Shown: positions 8,656 to 17,393 of the stretch, in pieces
Position numbering within the stretch: position 1 is the first letter of the stretch
Layout of the letters: each line of letters begins with the position of its first letter
Assembly (NCBI GenBank): GCA_023417785.1
Contig: JAEZEH010000094.1
Coordinates: 27,227-91,226, forward strand
Reading direction: 5' to 3'
Source of the DNA: Bacteroidota bacterium
GTDB taxonomy: Bacteria > Bacteroidota > Bacteroidia > Cytophagales > Cyclobacteriaceae
DNA: 64,000 nucleotides
Notes under the pieces: generated by a model
Told to the model about the DNA's origin: nothing
The model's input: the letters and a program-made list of their open reading frames with translations, nothing else
Databases searched by the model: none
Program-made: the position numbers and the translations under genes

Positions 8656-10026
8656 ATGAACATAAATAAAAATCAATCGCGCCGCGACTTCCTGAAAAAA
8701 GCTGCTCTGGCTTCCGCCGGAACATATCTTGGCTCCCTGGCATTCAGCGCAAGGAGTTACGGTCGGATCATAGGTTCAAACGATCGGATTAACGTTGGGG
8801 TTATCGGGTTTTCGGATCGCTTTCGTCATTCCTTATTTCCGGCTTTTATGACTAGCTATAAAGAATTGAACTTTGACATTGTATCGGTATCCGATATCTG
8901 GAAACTTCGGCGGGAAGAAGGTCAGGCTTTTTTGTCTGAGAAAGTTGCGCATAATGTAAAAGGATATCGCAACAATGATGAACTGTATAATGCCAGGGAA
9001 GTCGACGCGGTGATCATCAGTACCGCGGATTTTCAACATGCGCTTCATGCTATCGAGGCGGTCAGGGCGGGATGCGATGCCTATGTGGAAAAGCCATTCG
9101 CCGAAACCATGAAGGACAACCGCGATGCATTGAAAACGATTAAGGACTCTAAAAAGATAATTCAGATCGGGTCTCAGAGGAGGAGCGGAGCGAACTATCA
9201 TGCCGCAGCCGATTTTATTAAAAGTGGGAAATTTGGTGATATTACTTCGGTAGAGCTTACCTGGCACGTTAACCAGCCCGGCCGTTGGCGCCGTCCTGAT
9301 CTGGTTGCCAAAATGGTGGAGAAAGATACCGACTGGAAGCGTTTCCTTATGAATCGTCCGTTTGAAAAATTCGACGCGCGGAAACACCTCGAGTACCGTT
9401 TATTCTGGCCGTACAGTTCCGGGATGCCAGGCCAGTGGATGAGTCACCAGATTGATACCGTACATTGGTTTACAGGACTAAAACATCCGCGAAGCGTGGT
9501 TGCCAATGGTGGAGTTTACAAATGGAAGGACGGCCGCGTGAATTGGGATACGATGACCGCTGTGTTTGACTACGGTCCTCAAACAGATCCAACTTCGGGG
9601 TTCCAGGTCATTTTTTCGTCGCGGATGCATAACGGTGACGAAAATCCAAAGGAAATTTATTATTCAAACGGGGGCGAATTGAACCTCAATACAAATAAGG
9701 TTTCACCAACTGGCGGGCTACGTGAACGCCACGCCATGGCAATGAACATGCAACCCAACCTGTTGCCTGAATTGGATCTTGCGGATCAATCTGTGAGAAC
9801 CGAAGCAGCTGCTAATACGGGTGGCGATATTACAACGATCTCGCACATGCGCAACTGGCTGGAATGCGTAAGAGACCGGAAACAAACCAACGGGCCGGTT
9901 GAAGCCGGGTATGAACACTCCATTGCTACTATTATGACTAACGCCGCCGTACGATCCGGAGCCAAAGCTACTTTCGATTCCAGGACGCAGGAAGTTATGG
10001 TGGACGGAAAGGTTTTTCAGTATTAA
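8656..10026 (+). CDS. Tat-exported Gfo/Idh/MocA oxidoreductase
   Basis: 456 residues. The N-terminus has a twin-arginine signal (SRRDFLKKA, residues 8-16, then a hydrophobic Ala-rich stretch), so the protein is folded with its NAD(P) cofactor before export to the periplasm. The Rossmann domain begins INVGVIGFSD and the catalytic EKPFAET motif follows. The C-terminal domain is of the long type common in Bacteroidota and Planctomycetota sugar loci. It probably oxidises a sugar hydroxyl, plausibly at C3 of a glycoside, feeding the DUF1080 protein encoded just upstream. Confidence 0.9.
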   Translation: MNINKNQSRRDFLKKAALASAGTYLGSLAFSARSYGRIIGSNDRINVGVIGFSDRFRHSLFPAFMTSYKELNFDIVSVSDIWKLRREEGQAFLSEKVAHNVKGYRNNDELYNAREVDAVIISTADFQHALHAIEAVRAGCDAYVEKPFAETMKDNRDALKTIKDSKKIIQIGSQRRSGANYHAAADFIKSGKFGDITSVELTWHVNQPGRWRRPDLVAKMVEKDTDWKRFLMNRPFEKFDARKHLEYRLFWPYSSGMPGQWMSHQIDTVHWFTGLKHPRSVVANGGVYKWKDGRVNWDTMTAVFDYGPQTDPTSGFQVIFSSRMHNGDENPKEIYYSNGGELNLNTNKVSPTGGLRERHAMAMNMQPNLLPELDLADQSVRTEAAANTGGDITTISHMRNWLECVRDRKQTNGPVEAGYEHSIATIMTNAAVRSGAKATFDSRTQEVMVDGKVFQY

Positions 10027-10049
10027 TAACCAACAAATTATCACAAACG

Positions 10050-11090
10050 GTGGTACAGGTCCGAGTCGTTCTCACGCTGTGTATATTGCTTGCCTCCGTT
10101 GGGGCAATGGCGCAGTCAGGATTTTCTTTTTTGGAAAAAAAGGCAGAGAAGAAGATTGTGTTGCAATACGATGGTAAGTTGATTACCGCATATTGTTACT
10201 TCGATTCAACGGAAAAACCGGTACTATATCCCGTTAAAACCCTTTCGGGTATTACGGTAACAAGAGGGTTTCCAATTGCACCGCGCCGCGGTGAGCGAAC
10301 AGACCATCCCCATCACGTGGGCCTGTGGTTCAACTATGAAAAAGTAAATGGTCTGGATTTCTGGAATAACAGCTCTGCTATACCTGACAATCGTAAGCCC
10401 GATTATGGATCCATCGTACATCAAAAGGTACTGTCAGCTTCGGCAAAAAAGGACGTAGCAACCTTAACAGTGCTTAGTCACTGGGTGGATCACAAAGAAA
10501 ATATTTTGTTGCATGAAACGACCACATTTTCCTTCAGGAAGCGAGGGATGGATTTTCTTATCGACAGAAAGTGTACGCTGGAGGCAATAAGTTCTGAGGT
10601 TGTTTTCACTGACGTCAAAGACGGTCTCATCGGCATTCGGGTTGCGCGATCGTTGGAAATGCCGTCACCACAGACAGATCGGTTCATCGACAGCCAGGGA
10701 AGAGAGACCGAAGAACCGGCGTTGAACAACGAGGGTGTGACCGGCATGTACCTAAACCGCGAAGGCATCAAAGGAGACGAGGTCTGGTCGTCATCATCGG
10801 CGTGGACGCAACTGTATGGCTACGTCCGGGATGAGCCGTTGTCAATTGTAATCATTGATCATCCTGAAAACCCGGGTTATCCAACGTACTGGCACGCTCG
10901 CGGATACGGTTTGTTCGCCGCAAATCCGCTTGGGAGAAAAGTTTTCTCCGAGGGGAAAGAGGAACTGAATCTGACCCTCAGCAAAGGCCAGAAGCAGAGC
11001 TTTCAATACCGGGTTGTGATTCATGACGGCGAGCCGTTAACAGGCGAAGAAATAGACAATATCATGTCTGACTTCCATAAGAGCGAGTAA
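10050..11090 (+). CDS. Secreted DUF6807 (PmoA-like) protein
   Basis: 346 residues starting at a GTG 23 bp after the oxidoreductase; the signal peptide ends near VGAMAQ (about residue 22). The body has the DUF6807 pattern with GERTDHPHHVGLWF and DFWNNSS near residues 81-108 and PGYPTYWHARGYGLFAANPLG near the C-terminus. Despite the historical 'PmoA' name these proteins are not methane monooxygenases. They recur beside Gfo/Idh/MocA and DUF1080 genes and are thought to act on sugars or their derivatives. Function is inferred from neighbourhood only. The gene ends 2 bp before the convergent LacI regulator. Confidence 0.85.
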   Translation: MVQVRVVLTLCILLASVGAMAQSGFSFLEKKAEKKIVLQYDGKLITAYCYFDSTEKPVLYPVKTLSGITVTRGFPIAPRRGERTDHPHHVGLWFNYEKVNGLDFWNNSSAIPDNRKPDYGSIVHQKVLSASAKKDVATLTVLSHWVDHKENILLHETTTFSFRKRGMDFLIDRKCTLEAISSEVVFTDVKDGLIGIRVARSLEMPSPQTDRFIDSQGRETEEPALNNEGVTGMYLNREGIKGDEVWSSSSAWTQLYGYVRDEPLSIVIIDHPENPGYPTYWHARGYGLFAANPLGRKVFSEGKEELNLTLSKGQKQSFQYRVVIHDGEPLTGEEIDNIMSDFHKSE

Positions 11091-11092
11091 GC

Positions 11093-12109
11093 CTACATTC
11101 TTGAAGTGGACTTTCTTACAATTAGTTTGCTTTTCACGATGCGTTCTTCCCCCATCAGTTCCGGATGATGGATATGGTTGATAAGTAATTCGGCGGCCGC
11201 ACTACCCATTTGATGAGCAGGTTGATCAATAGTGCTCAGCGATGGTTCGATAAATCTCCCCACCTTTTCATTGTTGAAGCCCAGTACCGCAATGTCTTCA
11301 GGAACACGCAGGCCGGCGTGTCGGATTATGTGCATCATTTCAATTGCAGCAAAGTCATTTATCGCAAAGATTGCGTCGGGCCGCTGGGGCAGATTGATGA
11401 GGTACCTGGTATATTCTTCAACCTTCGGGCTTTGAAATTGTGTATGCAGGATGTAGTAGTCGTTTACAGGGAGATGATGCTTCTGCAACGTATCCACATA
11501 TGCCAGCAAGCGGTTTCGGGTGTTATATATGTGCTGGGGGCCGGCAACGAAGGCGATACGTTTGCATTCCTGATCGATAAGATGACGGGTCCCTTCGCAC
11601 GTCACCTCATAGTTATCTGTCACCACCCGCGATGCCTGGACATCATCGCAGACCCGGTCGAAGAACACGAGAGGAAAGCCTTTCTCTGTGAGTGATCTGA
11701 AATGGTCTGAGCTATCGGTCTCCATAGAGATGGAGACAATTATGCCGTCGACCCGGTTTGCCATAAGTGATCGGATGTTCTTCTTTTCAATTATATGCGA
11801 TTCATTGGATTGGCAGATCATTACATTGATACCTGCCAGATCCGCGCGGGTCTGAATGCCCCCCAATGCCTGGGCAAAAAAACTGTTAATAGTTGCCGGC
11901 ACGATCACCCCTATGGTATTTGTCCTTTGCTGCTTCAGGTTTATAGCCAGAACATTCGGGGCATATTGTAATGACGCAGCAAGCTCCAGAATTCGCTTCT
12001 TGGTTTCGGGATGCACATCCGACTTTCCTCCGATTGCGCGGGAGACCGTCGACTTGGAAATACCGAGGCGTTTTGCGATGTCTTTTATCGTGACTGATTT
12101 ATTCAGCAT
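11093..12109 (-). CDS. LacI family transcriptional regulator
   Basis: 338 residues. The N-terminal helix-turn-helix (VTIKDIAKRLGISKSTVSRA, residues 6-25) and hinge helix (PNVLAINLK) are followed by a periplasmic-binding-protein-like sensor domain (IGVIVPATINSFFAQ to TIDQPAHQMGSAAAELL). The effector is likely a sugar or sugar acid. It is divergent from the ECF sigma/hexuronate unit and convergent with the DUF1080 locus, so either could be its target. An inverted repeat and a perfect -7 box occur in the 134-bp gap before the sigma factor gene. Confidence 0.95.
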   Translation of the reverse strand: MLNKSVTIKDIAKRLGISKSTVSRAIGGKSDVHPETKKRILELAASLQYAPNVLAINLKQQRTNTIGVIVPATINSFFAQALGGIQTRADLAGINVMICQSNESHIIEKKNIRSLMANRVDGIIVSISMETDSSDHFRSLTEKGFPLVFFDRVCDDVQASRVVTDNYEVTCEGTRHLIDQECKRIAFVAGPQHIYNTRNRLLAYVDTLQKHHLPVNDYYILHTQFQSPKVEEYTRYLINLPQRPDAIFAINDFAAIEMMHIIRHAGLRVPEDIAVLGFNNEKVGRFIEPSLSTIDQPAHQMGSAAAELLINHIHHPELMGEERIVKSKLIVRKSTSRM

Positions 12110-12144
12110 ACAATATTCGTTTTGCCTGATGCTATTCTGTCTTC

Positions 12145-12160
12145 CCGGGAACGGTCCCGG
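12145..12160. promoter_or_regulatory. Candidate operator: inverted repeat in the lacI-sigma intergenic region
   Basis: CCGGGA (12145-12150) and TCCCGG (12155-12160) form a perfect 6-bp inverted repeat with a 4-base centre, 36 bp upstream of the lacI start. Size and symmetry fit a LacI-family operator, but no second copy was found and binding is inferred. Confidence 0.35.
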
Positions 12161-12213
12161 TAAAAAATCTCAGAAAAATCCACCTGTGTCAGTGGAGAAC
12201 TAACGGAAAAGTG

Positions 12214-12221
12214 CAAAATTA
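12214..12221 (-). promoter_or_regulatory. Candidate -7 promoter element for the lacI gene
   Basis: The minus strand reads TAATTTTG, an exact TAnnTTTG match, about 105 bp upstream of the LacI start. It places the inverted repeat at 12145-12160 downstream of the predicted transcription start, where bound protein could block transcription. Confidence 0.5.
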
Positions 12222-12243
12222 AGTCATTCAATCGGTTTAAGAT

Positions 12244-12867
12244 ATGAAAAGATTTCCGAATCTCGCAGACGAAGGGTATAGTGTTGAGAAGAATATCACG
12301 ATATTCCCGGGAATTCTCAAAGATCATACCGTTGATGAGTTGATGGCCCGGGTACTTGGTTCAGATGATTATTATGCGTTTGAGCTATTGTTTCATAAAA
12401 TGTACACCCCTCTCTGCAACTTTTGCGAAAGGTTCGTAGTGGTTCGCGAAGTGGCCGAAGAGTTGGTAAGCGATGTCTTCTATACAATCTGGAAGAATAG
12501 AGGTCGGCTACAGGTAATTGCGCCCAAATCTTATTTATACACAGCGGTTCGAAACCGCGGTTTCGATTATCTTCGCGGGGTTAACCGGACGTCATGGTGC
12601 GAGCTTGAAGAGGCTGCCCATGTTCCATCTGAGAGTCATACGCTTCAAGATGCACTTGAGCACGCTGAACTCGAAATGCATCTAAGTCAGGGTATCTGTA
12701 TGCTACCGAAGCAATGCAAGATTATTTTCGAGCTTAGCCGGGAAGAAGGTTTGAAGTACCGCGAAATCGCGGATGAACTTTCTATCAGTGTAAAAACTGT
12801 TGAAGCGCAAATGGGCAGGGCTCTTAAACGACTGCGGAAGATTCGTCAATCAATAAACGATCAGTAA
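12244..12867 (+). CDS. ECF-type RNA polymerase sigma-70 factor
   Basis: 207 residues with the two regions of ECF sigma factors. Region 2 (about 39-105) includes AFELLFHKMYTPLCNFCERF and the helix YTAVRNRGFDYLR. Region 4 (about 145-200) ends in a helix-turn-helix, LKYREIADELSISVKTVEAQ. It resembles the Bacteroidota ECF group usually paired with a FecR-type anti-sigma and SusC/SusD genes. Here no FecR gene is adjacent. The next gene, the hexuronate SDR, starts only 19 bp downstream, so the sigma factor appears to lead the hexuronate operon. Confidence 0.92.
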   Translation: MKRFPNLADEGYSVEKNITIFPGILKDHTVDELMARVLGSDDYYAFELLFHKMYTPLCNFCERFVVVREVAEELVSDVFYTIWKNRGRLQVIAPKSYLYTAVRNRGFDYLRGVNRTSWCELEEAAHVPSESHTLQDALEHAELEMHLSQGICMLPKQCKIIFELSREEGLKYREIADELSISVKTVEAQMGRALKRLRKIRQSINDQ

Positions 12868-12886
12868 TCACATCTATAAAACAATT

Positions 12887-13708
12887 ATGAACATCAGTGA
12901 GATTTTCAATGTGTCGGGAAAAACGGCAATCATTACGGGAGGTACCGGAGTTCTCGGTAGTGAAATGACAAGAGGGCTGGCACAGGCCGGTGCGAATACC
13001 GTAATTGTCGGCAGGAATCAGGCGAATGGCGAGAAACTCCAAAACGAACTCATTGCTGCGGGTGGAAAGGCGCTGTTTGTTCAGGCAGACGTTTTGAACC
13101 GGGAACAACTTGAGAAGGCAAAACAGATTGTTCTCGAAAAATTCGGATCTATTGACATTCTCATCAATGCCGCCGGCGGAAACATGGCGGGCGCGGTCGT
13201 CACACCACAACAAACGTTTTTTGATATCGACATGGACCAGTTCGCGAAAGTCGTTGATCTCAATCTCACCGGTACAGTATTACCAACGCTGGTATTTTGT
13301 GACTCAATGACGCAACGAGGCAGTGGTGTGATAATCAACATCGCCAGTATGGCATCATACCGGCCGATCACCCGGGTAGTGGGTTACGGCGCAGCGAAAT
13401 CGGCCGTAAAGAATTTCACCGAGTGGCTCGCTGTTGAGATGGCCAGCAAATTTGGTGAAGGACTTCGTGTAAACGGCATTGCCCCGGGCTTCTTTATCAC
13501 CGAGCAGAATCGCACATTGCTTACCAATGCTGATGGCTCATACACAGAACGTGGCGGAAATGTTATTCGTAATACGCCATTTAAGAGATTTGGACAACCA
13601 GATGAATTGGTGGGAACACTGCTCTGGCTTTGTTCGGATGCATCCCGGTTTGTTACCGGTGTAACAATCCCGGTTGATGGTGGTTTCAACATCTTCGCTG
13701 GTGTGTAA
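12887..13708 (+). CDS. SDR oxidoreductase, probable D-fructuronate reductase (mannonate oxidoreductase)
   Basis: 273-residue classical short-chain dehydrogenase: TGGTGVLG (17-24) cofactor loop, NAAGG (94-98), Ser154, and catalytic Tyr167/Lys171 (YGAAK). The insertion around residues 100-120 and the long C-terminal segment before PVDGGFN match the SDR branch annotated as mannonate oxidoreductase in hexuronate clusters (B. subtilis YjmF type). Position directly before uxuA and uxaC supports reduction of fructuronate to mannonate with NAD(P)H. A KduD-like activity is the main alternative. Confidence 0.85.
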   Translation: MNISEIFNVSGKTAIITGGTGVLGSEMTRGLAQAGANTVIVGRNQANGEKLQNELIAAGGKALFVQADVLNREQLEKAKQIVLEKFGSIDILINAAGGNMAGAVVTPQQTFFDIDMDQFAKVVDLNLTGTVLPTLVFCDSMTQRGSGVIINIASMASYRPITRVVGYGAAKSAVKNFTEWLAVEMASKFGEGLRVNGIAPGFFITEQNRTLLTNADGSYTERGGNVIRNTPFKRFGQPDELVGTLLWLCSDASRFVTGVTIPVDGGFNIFAGV

Positions 13709-13808
13709 ACCGAATAAACGGATAAGGAAATTTTTTATTCGTGCTTGAATAGGTTTTAAATGGCTAACGGAATTTACTTTGAATAACTCTCGCGTCACCC
13801 ATCGTTTT

Positions 13809-14984
13809 ATGGAGCAAACCTGGAGATGGTTTGGTCCCGGAGATCCGGTAAGCCTGCAGGACATAAGGCAGGCAGGGGCCACCGGAGTAGTAACCGCCTT
13901 GCATCACATCCGGAACGGTGAAATCTGGCCGGTCGACGAAATCATGGAACGGAAAACTATGATCGAAAATGCTGGCCTTTCCTGGTCTGTGGTGGAAAGC
14001 ATTCCGGTTCACGAAGACATCAAGCGGAATAAGAAAGGGTTCGAACGATACGTCGAAAATTATCAGACCACTATCCGCAATCTCGCCAGCTGTGACATCC
14101 GGACCGTCTGTTACAATTTTATGCCTGTACTTGACTGGACACGAACCGATCTTGCCTATGAGCTTGAAGACGGTTCGCACGCACTTCGTTTTGAAGCAGG
14201 CGCTTTTTCAGCATTCGATCTTTTTGTTCTTAAGAGACCTGGCGCCGGGAACGATTATAAACCCGATGAAGTACAACGGGCAAAAGCTTTTATAAACAAC
14301 GTCTCTGACGAGGCTCTTGCATTGCTACAGAAAAACATTATCGCCGGATTGCCCGGTGCGGAAGAAGGATATACACTGAAGGAATTTCAGGAGGCATTGG
14401 ATGAATACAAGTCAATTGATGATGCGACGTTACGGAAGCATCTCTATGCCTTCATTCAGGCGATCGGGCCCGTCGCCGAAGAGGTTGGCGTACGACTCGC
14501 TATCCACCCGGACGATCCGCCGTTCCCAATTCTGGGATTGCCTCGCGTGGTAAGTACCGAAGAGGATGCGCGGAACCTTCTCAAGGCCTATGATTCTCCG
14601 TTTAATGGAATTTGTTTCTGCACAGGCTCTTTCGGTGTCCGTTCCGACAATGATCTGCCCGGAATGGTGGAACGTCTCGGAGAGCGCATCAACTTCGTGC
14701 ATCTTCGAAGTACTACCCGGGACGACCAGGGTAATTTCTTTGAAGCTGATCACCTCACCGGCGATGTCGATATGTATGGGGTCATGCGCGAGTTGGTGAA
14801 ATGGCAGCACCGCCGCATTAATCGTATTCCCTTCCGGCCCGACCATGGTCATCAAATGCTTGATGATCTGAAGAAAAAAACCAATCCAGGCTATTCTGCC
14901 ATTGGACGACTTCGCGGGCTGGCCGAGCTACGCGGCCTCGAACTTGGAATTCAACGCTTTCTAAACGAAAAACAGACGTTATGA
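13809..14984 (+). CDS. uxuA: Mannonate dehydratase
   Basis: 391 residues from the ATG at 13809, giving the conserved start MEQTWRWFGPGDPVSLQDIR; a TTG 30 bp upstream is open but adds unconserved residues. Family landmarks are QAGATGVVTALHHI, the metal-site region CFCTGSFG and FVHLRS, and HPDDPPFPILGLPRV. It dehydrates D-mannonate to 2-keto-3-deoxygluconate with a divalent metal. Its stop overlaps the uxaC start by 4 bp (ATGA), indicating translational coupling. Confidence 0.96.
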   Translation: MEQTWRWFGPGDPVSLQDIRQAGATGVVTALHHIRNGEIWPVDEIMERKTMIENAGLSWSVVESIPVHEDIKRNKKGFERYVENYQTTIRNLASCDIRTVCYNFMPVLDWTRTDLAYELEDGSHALRFEAGAFSAFDLFVLKRPGAGNDYKPDEVQRAKAFINNVSDEALALLQKNIIAGLPGAEEGYTLKEFQEALDEYKSIDDATLRKHLYAFIQAIGPVAEEVGVRLAIHPDDPPFPILGLPRVVSTEEDARNLLKAYDSPFNGICFCTGSFGVRSDNDLPGMVERLGERINFVHLRSTTRDDQGNFFEADHLTGDVDMYGVMRELVKWQHRRINRIPFRPDHGHQMLDDLKKKTNPGYSAIGRLRGLAELRGLELGIQRFLNEKQTL

Positions 14985-16393
14985 TCAAAACATCAAAGGC
15001 ATTTCTCGACCAGCGTTTTCTTCTTGAAAACGAATATGGGCAAATCCTGTACGAACAGTTTGCCACTCCCATGCCCATCGTTGATTATCATAATCATCTT
15101 TCTCCCAAAGACATCGCAACAAATCGCCGGTTTGAAAATATTTCGGAAATCTGGCTCGAGGGCGACCACTACAAGTGGCGGGCTATGCGAATTAACGGGG
15201 TACCCGAAAAGTACATTACCGGTGATGCGAGCCCGGAAGAAAAATTCGCCCGTTGGGCCGAGACAGTACCCTACACGTTGCGTAACCCGCTTTATCACTG
15301 GACTCACCTTGAGTTGAAGAATTATTTTGGTGTTGACCAGCTTCTGCAAAAGTCCTCGGCATCCGAGATATATCAGCAATGTTCATCAATGCTCCGGCAG
15401 GAAGACTTTCATACAAGAAGTCTGCTTAAGAAAATGCGGGTTGAGGTTGTGTGTACAACTGATGACCCCATCGACTCGCTTGAACACCATATCGCTTTCG
15501 CCACCGAGGGCCATGAATTGAAAATGTATCCTACGTTCCGGCCCGACAAAGCTTTTGCTGTTGAAGGCGGTGAGCGGTACATAGAATACCTGGACAAGCT
15601 GGGCGAAAGTGCCTCGGTGAACATCAAAACCTTTGACGATTTATTGGAAGCTCTCCAGCATCGCGTAGATTTTTTTGATTCGCATGGCTGCCGCGCCGCT
15701 GATCATGGTCTGGAGCATCTTTATCATCATCCACAGTCGTTGCAATTGGCCGAGGGGATATTTCGCAAAGTTAAGGAGGGAGGTAGCCTGACAAGGGAAG
15801 AAGTCCATGCATTCAAAGCCGCAGTTCTTGTTTATCTGGGGCGGATGTACCATGGTAAAGGCTGGGTTCAACAATTCCATCTCGGCGCACTTCGCAACAA
15901 TAACTCACGCCTTCTCGAAAAGCTCGGCCCCGATACCGGGTTTGATTCGATTGGGGATTATTCACAGGCACAGATGATGTCCGGCTTCTTTGACGCGCTT
16001 GACCGCACAGATCAATTACCGAAGACAATCCTTTATAATAATAATCCTTCAGACAACGAGGTTTTCGCTACGATGCTTGGTAACTTTTGCGACGGGACGA
16101 TCCCGGGCAAGATGCAATTCGGCAGCGGCTGGTGGTTTCTCGATCAGAAGGATGGAATGGAGCGGCAGATCAACGCACTGTCAAATATGGGGCTGCTTTC
16201 CCGATTTGTTGGGATGGTGACAGACTCGCGAAGTTTTCTTTCCTTTCCGCGTCACGAATACTTCCGCAGAGTGTTGTGCAACCTCTGGGGCAACGACATC
16301 GAGCGGGGTAACGTCCCCAATGATATCAGTCTGATTGGTGAAATGGTAGAAAAAATATGTTACTATAACGCGAAGCGATATTTTAATTTCTGA
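14981..16393 (+). CDS. uxaC: Glucuronate isomerase (uronate isomerase)
   Basis: 470 residues, the usual length for UxaC. DYHNHLSPKDIATN (about 35-48) supplies amidohydrolase-type metal ligands; TTDDPIDSLEHH and the C-terminal GWWFLDQKDGMERQ are typical. It interconverts D-glucuronate with D-fructuronate (and galacturonate with tagaturonate), the entry step of the pathway encoded here. Its stop shares one base with the kdgK start (TGATG). Confidence 0.96.
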   Translation: MIKTSKAFLDQRFLLENEYGQILYEQFATPMPIVDYHNHLSPKDIATNRRFENISEIWLEGDHYKWRAMRINGVPEKYITGDASPEEKFARWAETVPYTLRNPLYHWTHLELKNYFGVDQLLQKSSASEIYQQCSSMLRQEDFHTRSLLKKMRVEVVCTTDDPIDSLEHHIAFATEGHELKMYPTFRPDKAFAVEGGERYIEYLDKLGESASVNIKTFDDLLEALQHRVDFFDSHGCRAADHGLEHLYHHPQSLQLAEGIFRKVKEGGSLTREEVHAFKAAVLVYLGRMYHGKGWVQQFHLGALRNNNSRLLEKLGPDTGFDSIGDYSQAQMMSGFFDALDRTDQLPKTILYNNNPSDNEVFATMLGNFCDGTIPGKMQFGSGWWFLDQKDGMERQINALSNMGLLSRFVGMVTDSRSFLSFPRHEYFRRVLCNLWGNDIERGNVPNDISLIGEMVEKICYYNAKRYFNF

Positions 16394-17388
16394 TGAAGGG
16401 AGTAATTACATTCGGTGAAGTCATGATGCGGCTGTCCTGCGAAAATTACGGCAGGCTTAGACAAGCCAGAAGCTTCAACGTTTTGTATGTAGGCTCCGAA
16501 GCCAGTGTGGCGTCGTCGCTGGCGCTAAGTGGTATAACTTCGGCGCACGTGACGTGTTTGCCGGATGACGATCTGGGTGCTGCTGCTGCTGGAACGCTTG
16601 CTCATTACAGTGTCGATACAGCACACATCGTTTTTAAAAAGGGCCGCATAGGTGTGTTCTTTCTTGAATACGGTGCCTCTATACGCGCACCCAAAATCAT
16701 TTACGACCGTTTTGAATCTGTTTTCGCAAGACTAAACCCGGCGGAGTTTGATTGGAAATCCATTCTTAAAGACGCGCAGTGGTTTCATTGGTCCGGAATC
16801 ACGCCCGCGATATCGGCCGAAGCCGCACAAGCCTGCCTGGAGGCTGTCCAAACCGCTTCGTCAATGGGAATTACGGTTTCTGGTGATATCAATTACCGCC
16901 GGAACCTTTGGCAATATGGCAAATCACCGCGGGAGGTGATGCCTGAACTCATCCGGCATTCACATGTGCTGGTGGCCGGAGTTACCGACCTTGAGAATTG
17001 CCTCGGAATAACGGGTGAAACCTGGGAGGAAGCTTGTCGCAACGCCGCTTCTCAATACCCGAACATCACTAAAATTACGGCTACTTCACGCAAGACGATC
17101 ACGGCGTCGCATAACATCCTTTCAGGTATGATGTGGAACGGCAACGAAATATTAACTACGCGCGAGTTCGATCTCCGTCCAATCGTGGATCGCGTAGGGG
17201 CGGGGGATGCGTTTATGGCAGGTTTTATTTTTGCCAGCATCACCGGAAAGACAGATCAGGACATTATTGACTACGCGACCGCCGCCGGAGCAATGAAACA
17301 CACCATCGAGGGCGACGTAAATGTTGCCTCTGTGGCAGAGATCACAGCTTTGCTTGAGGGCGAAAATGTCGGTAAGCTGCTGCGTTAG
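16393..17388 (+). CDS. kdgK: 2-keto-3-deoxygluconate kinase (PfkB family)
   Basis: 331-residue PfkB/ribokinase-family protein. The N-terminal ITFGEVMMRLSC and the C-terminal anion-hole motif GAGD (269-272, in DRVGAGDAFMAGF) identify the fold. Family membership alone does not give the substrate, but placement between uxaC and eda makes 2-keto-3-deoxygluconate the strong candidate, producing KDPG with ATP. Start codon overlaps the uxaC stop; the aldolase gene begins 5 bp downstream. Confidence 0.9.
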   Translation: MKGVITFGEVMMRLSCENYGRLRQARSFNVLYVGSEASVASSLALSGITSAHVTCLPDDDLGAAAAGTLAHYSVDTAHIVFKKGRIGVFFLEYGASIRAPKIIYDRFESVFARLNPAEFDWKSILKDAQWFHWSGITPAISAEAAQACLEAVQTASSMGITVSGDINYRRNLWQYGKSPREVMPELIRHSHVLVAGVTDLENCLGITGETWEEACRNAASQYPNITKITATSRKTITASHNILSGMMWNGNEILTTREFDLRPIVDRVGAGDAFMAGFIFASITGKTDQDIIDYATAAGAMKHTIEGDVNVASVAEITALLEGENVGKLLR

Positions 17389-17393
17389 CACAT

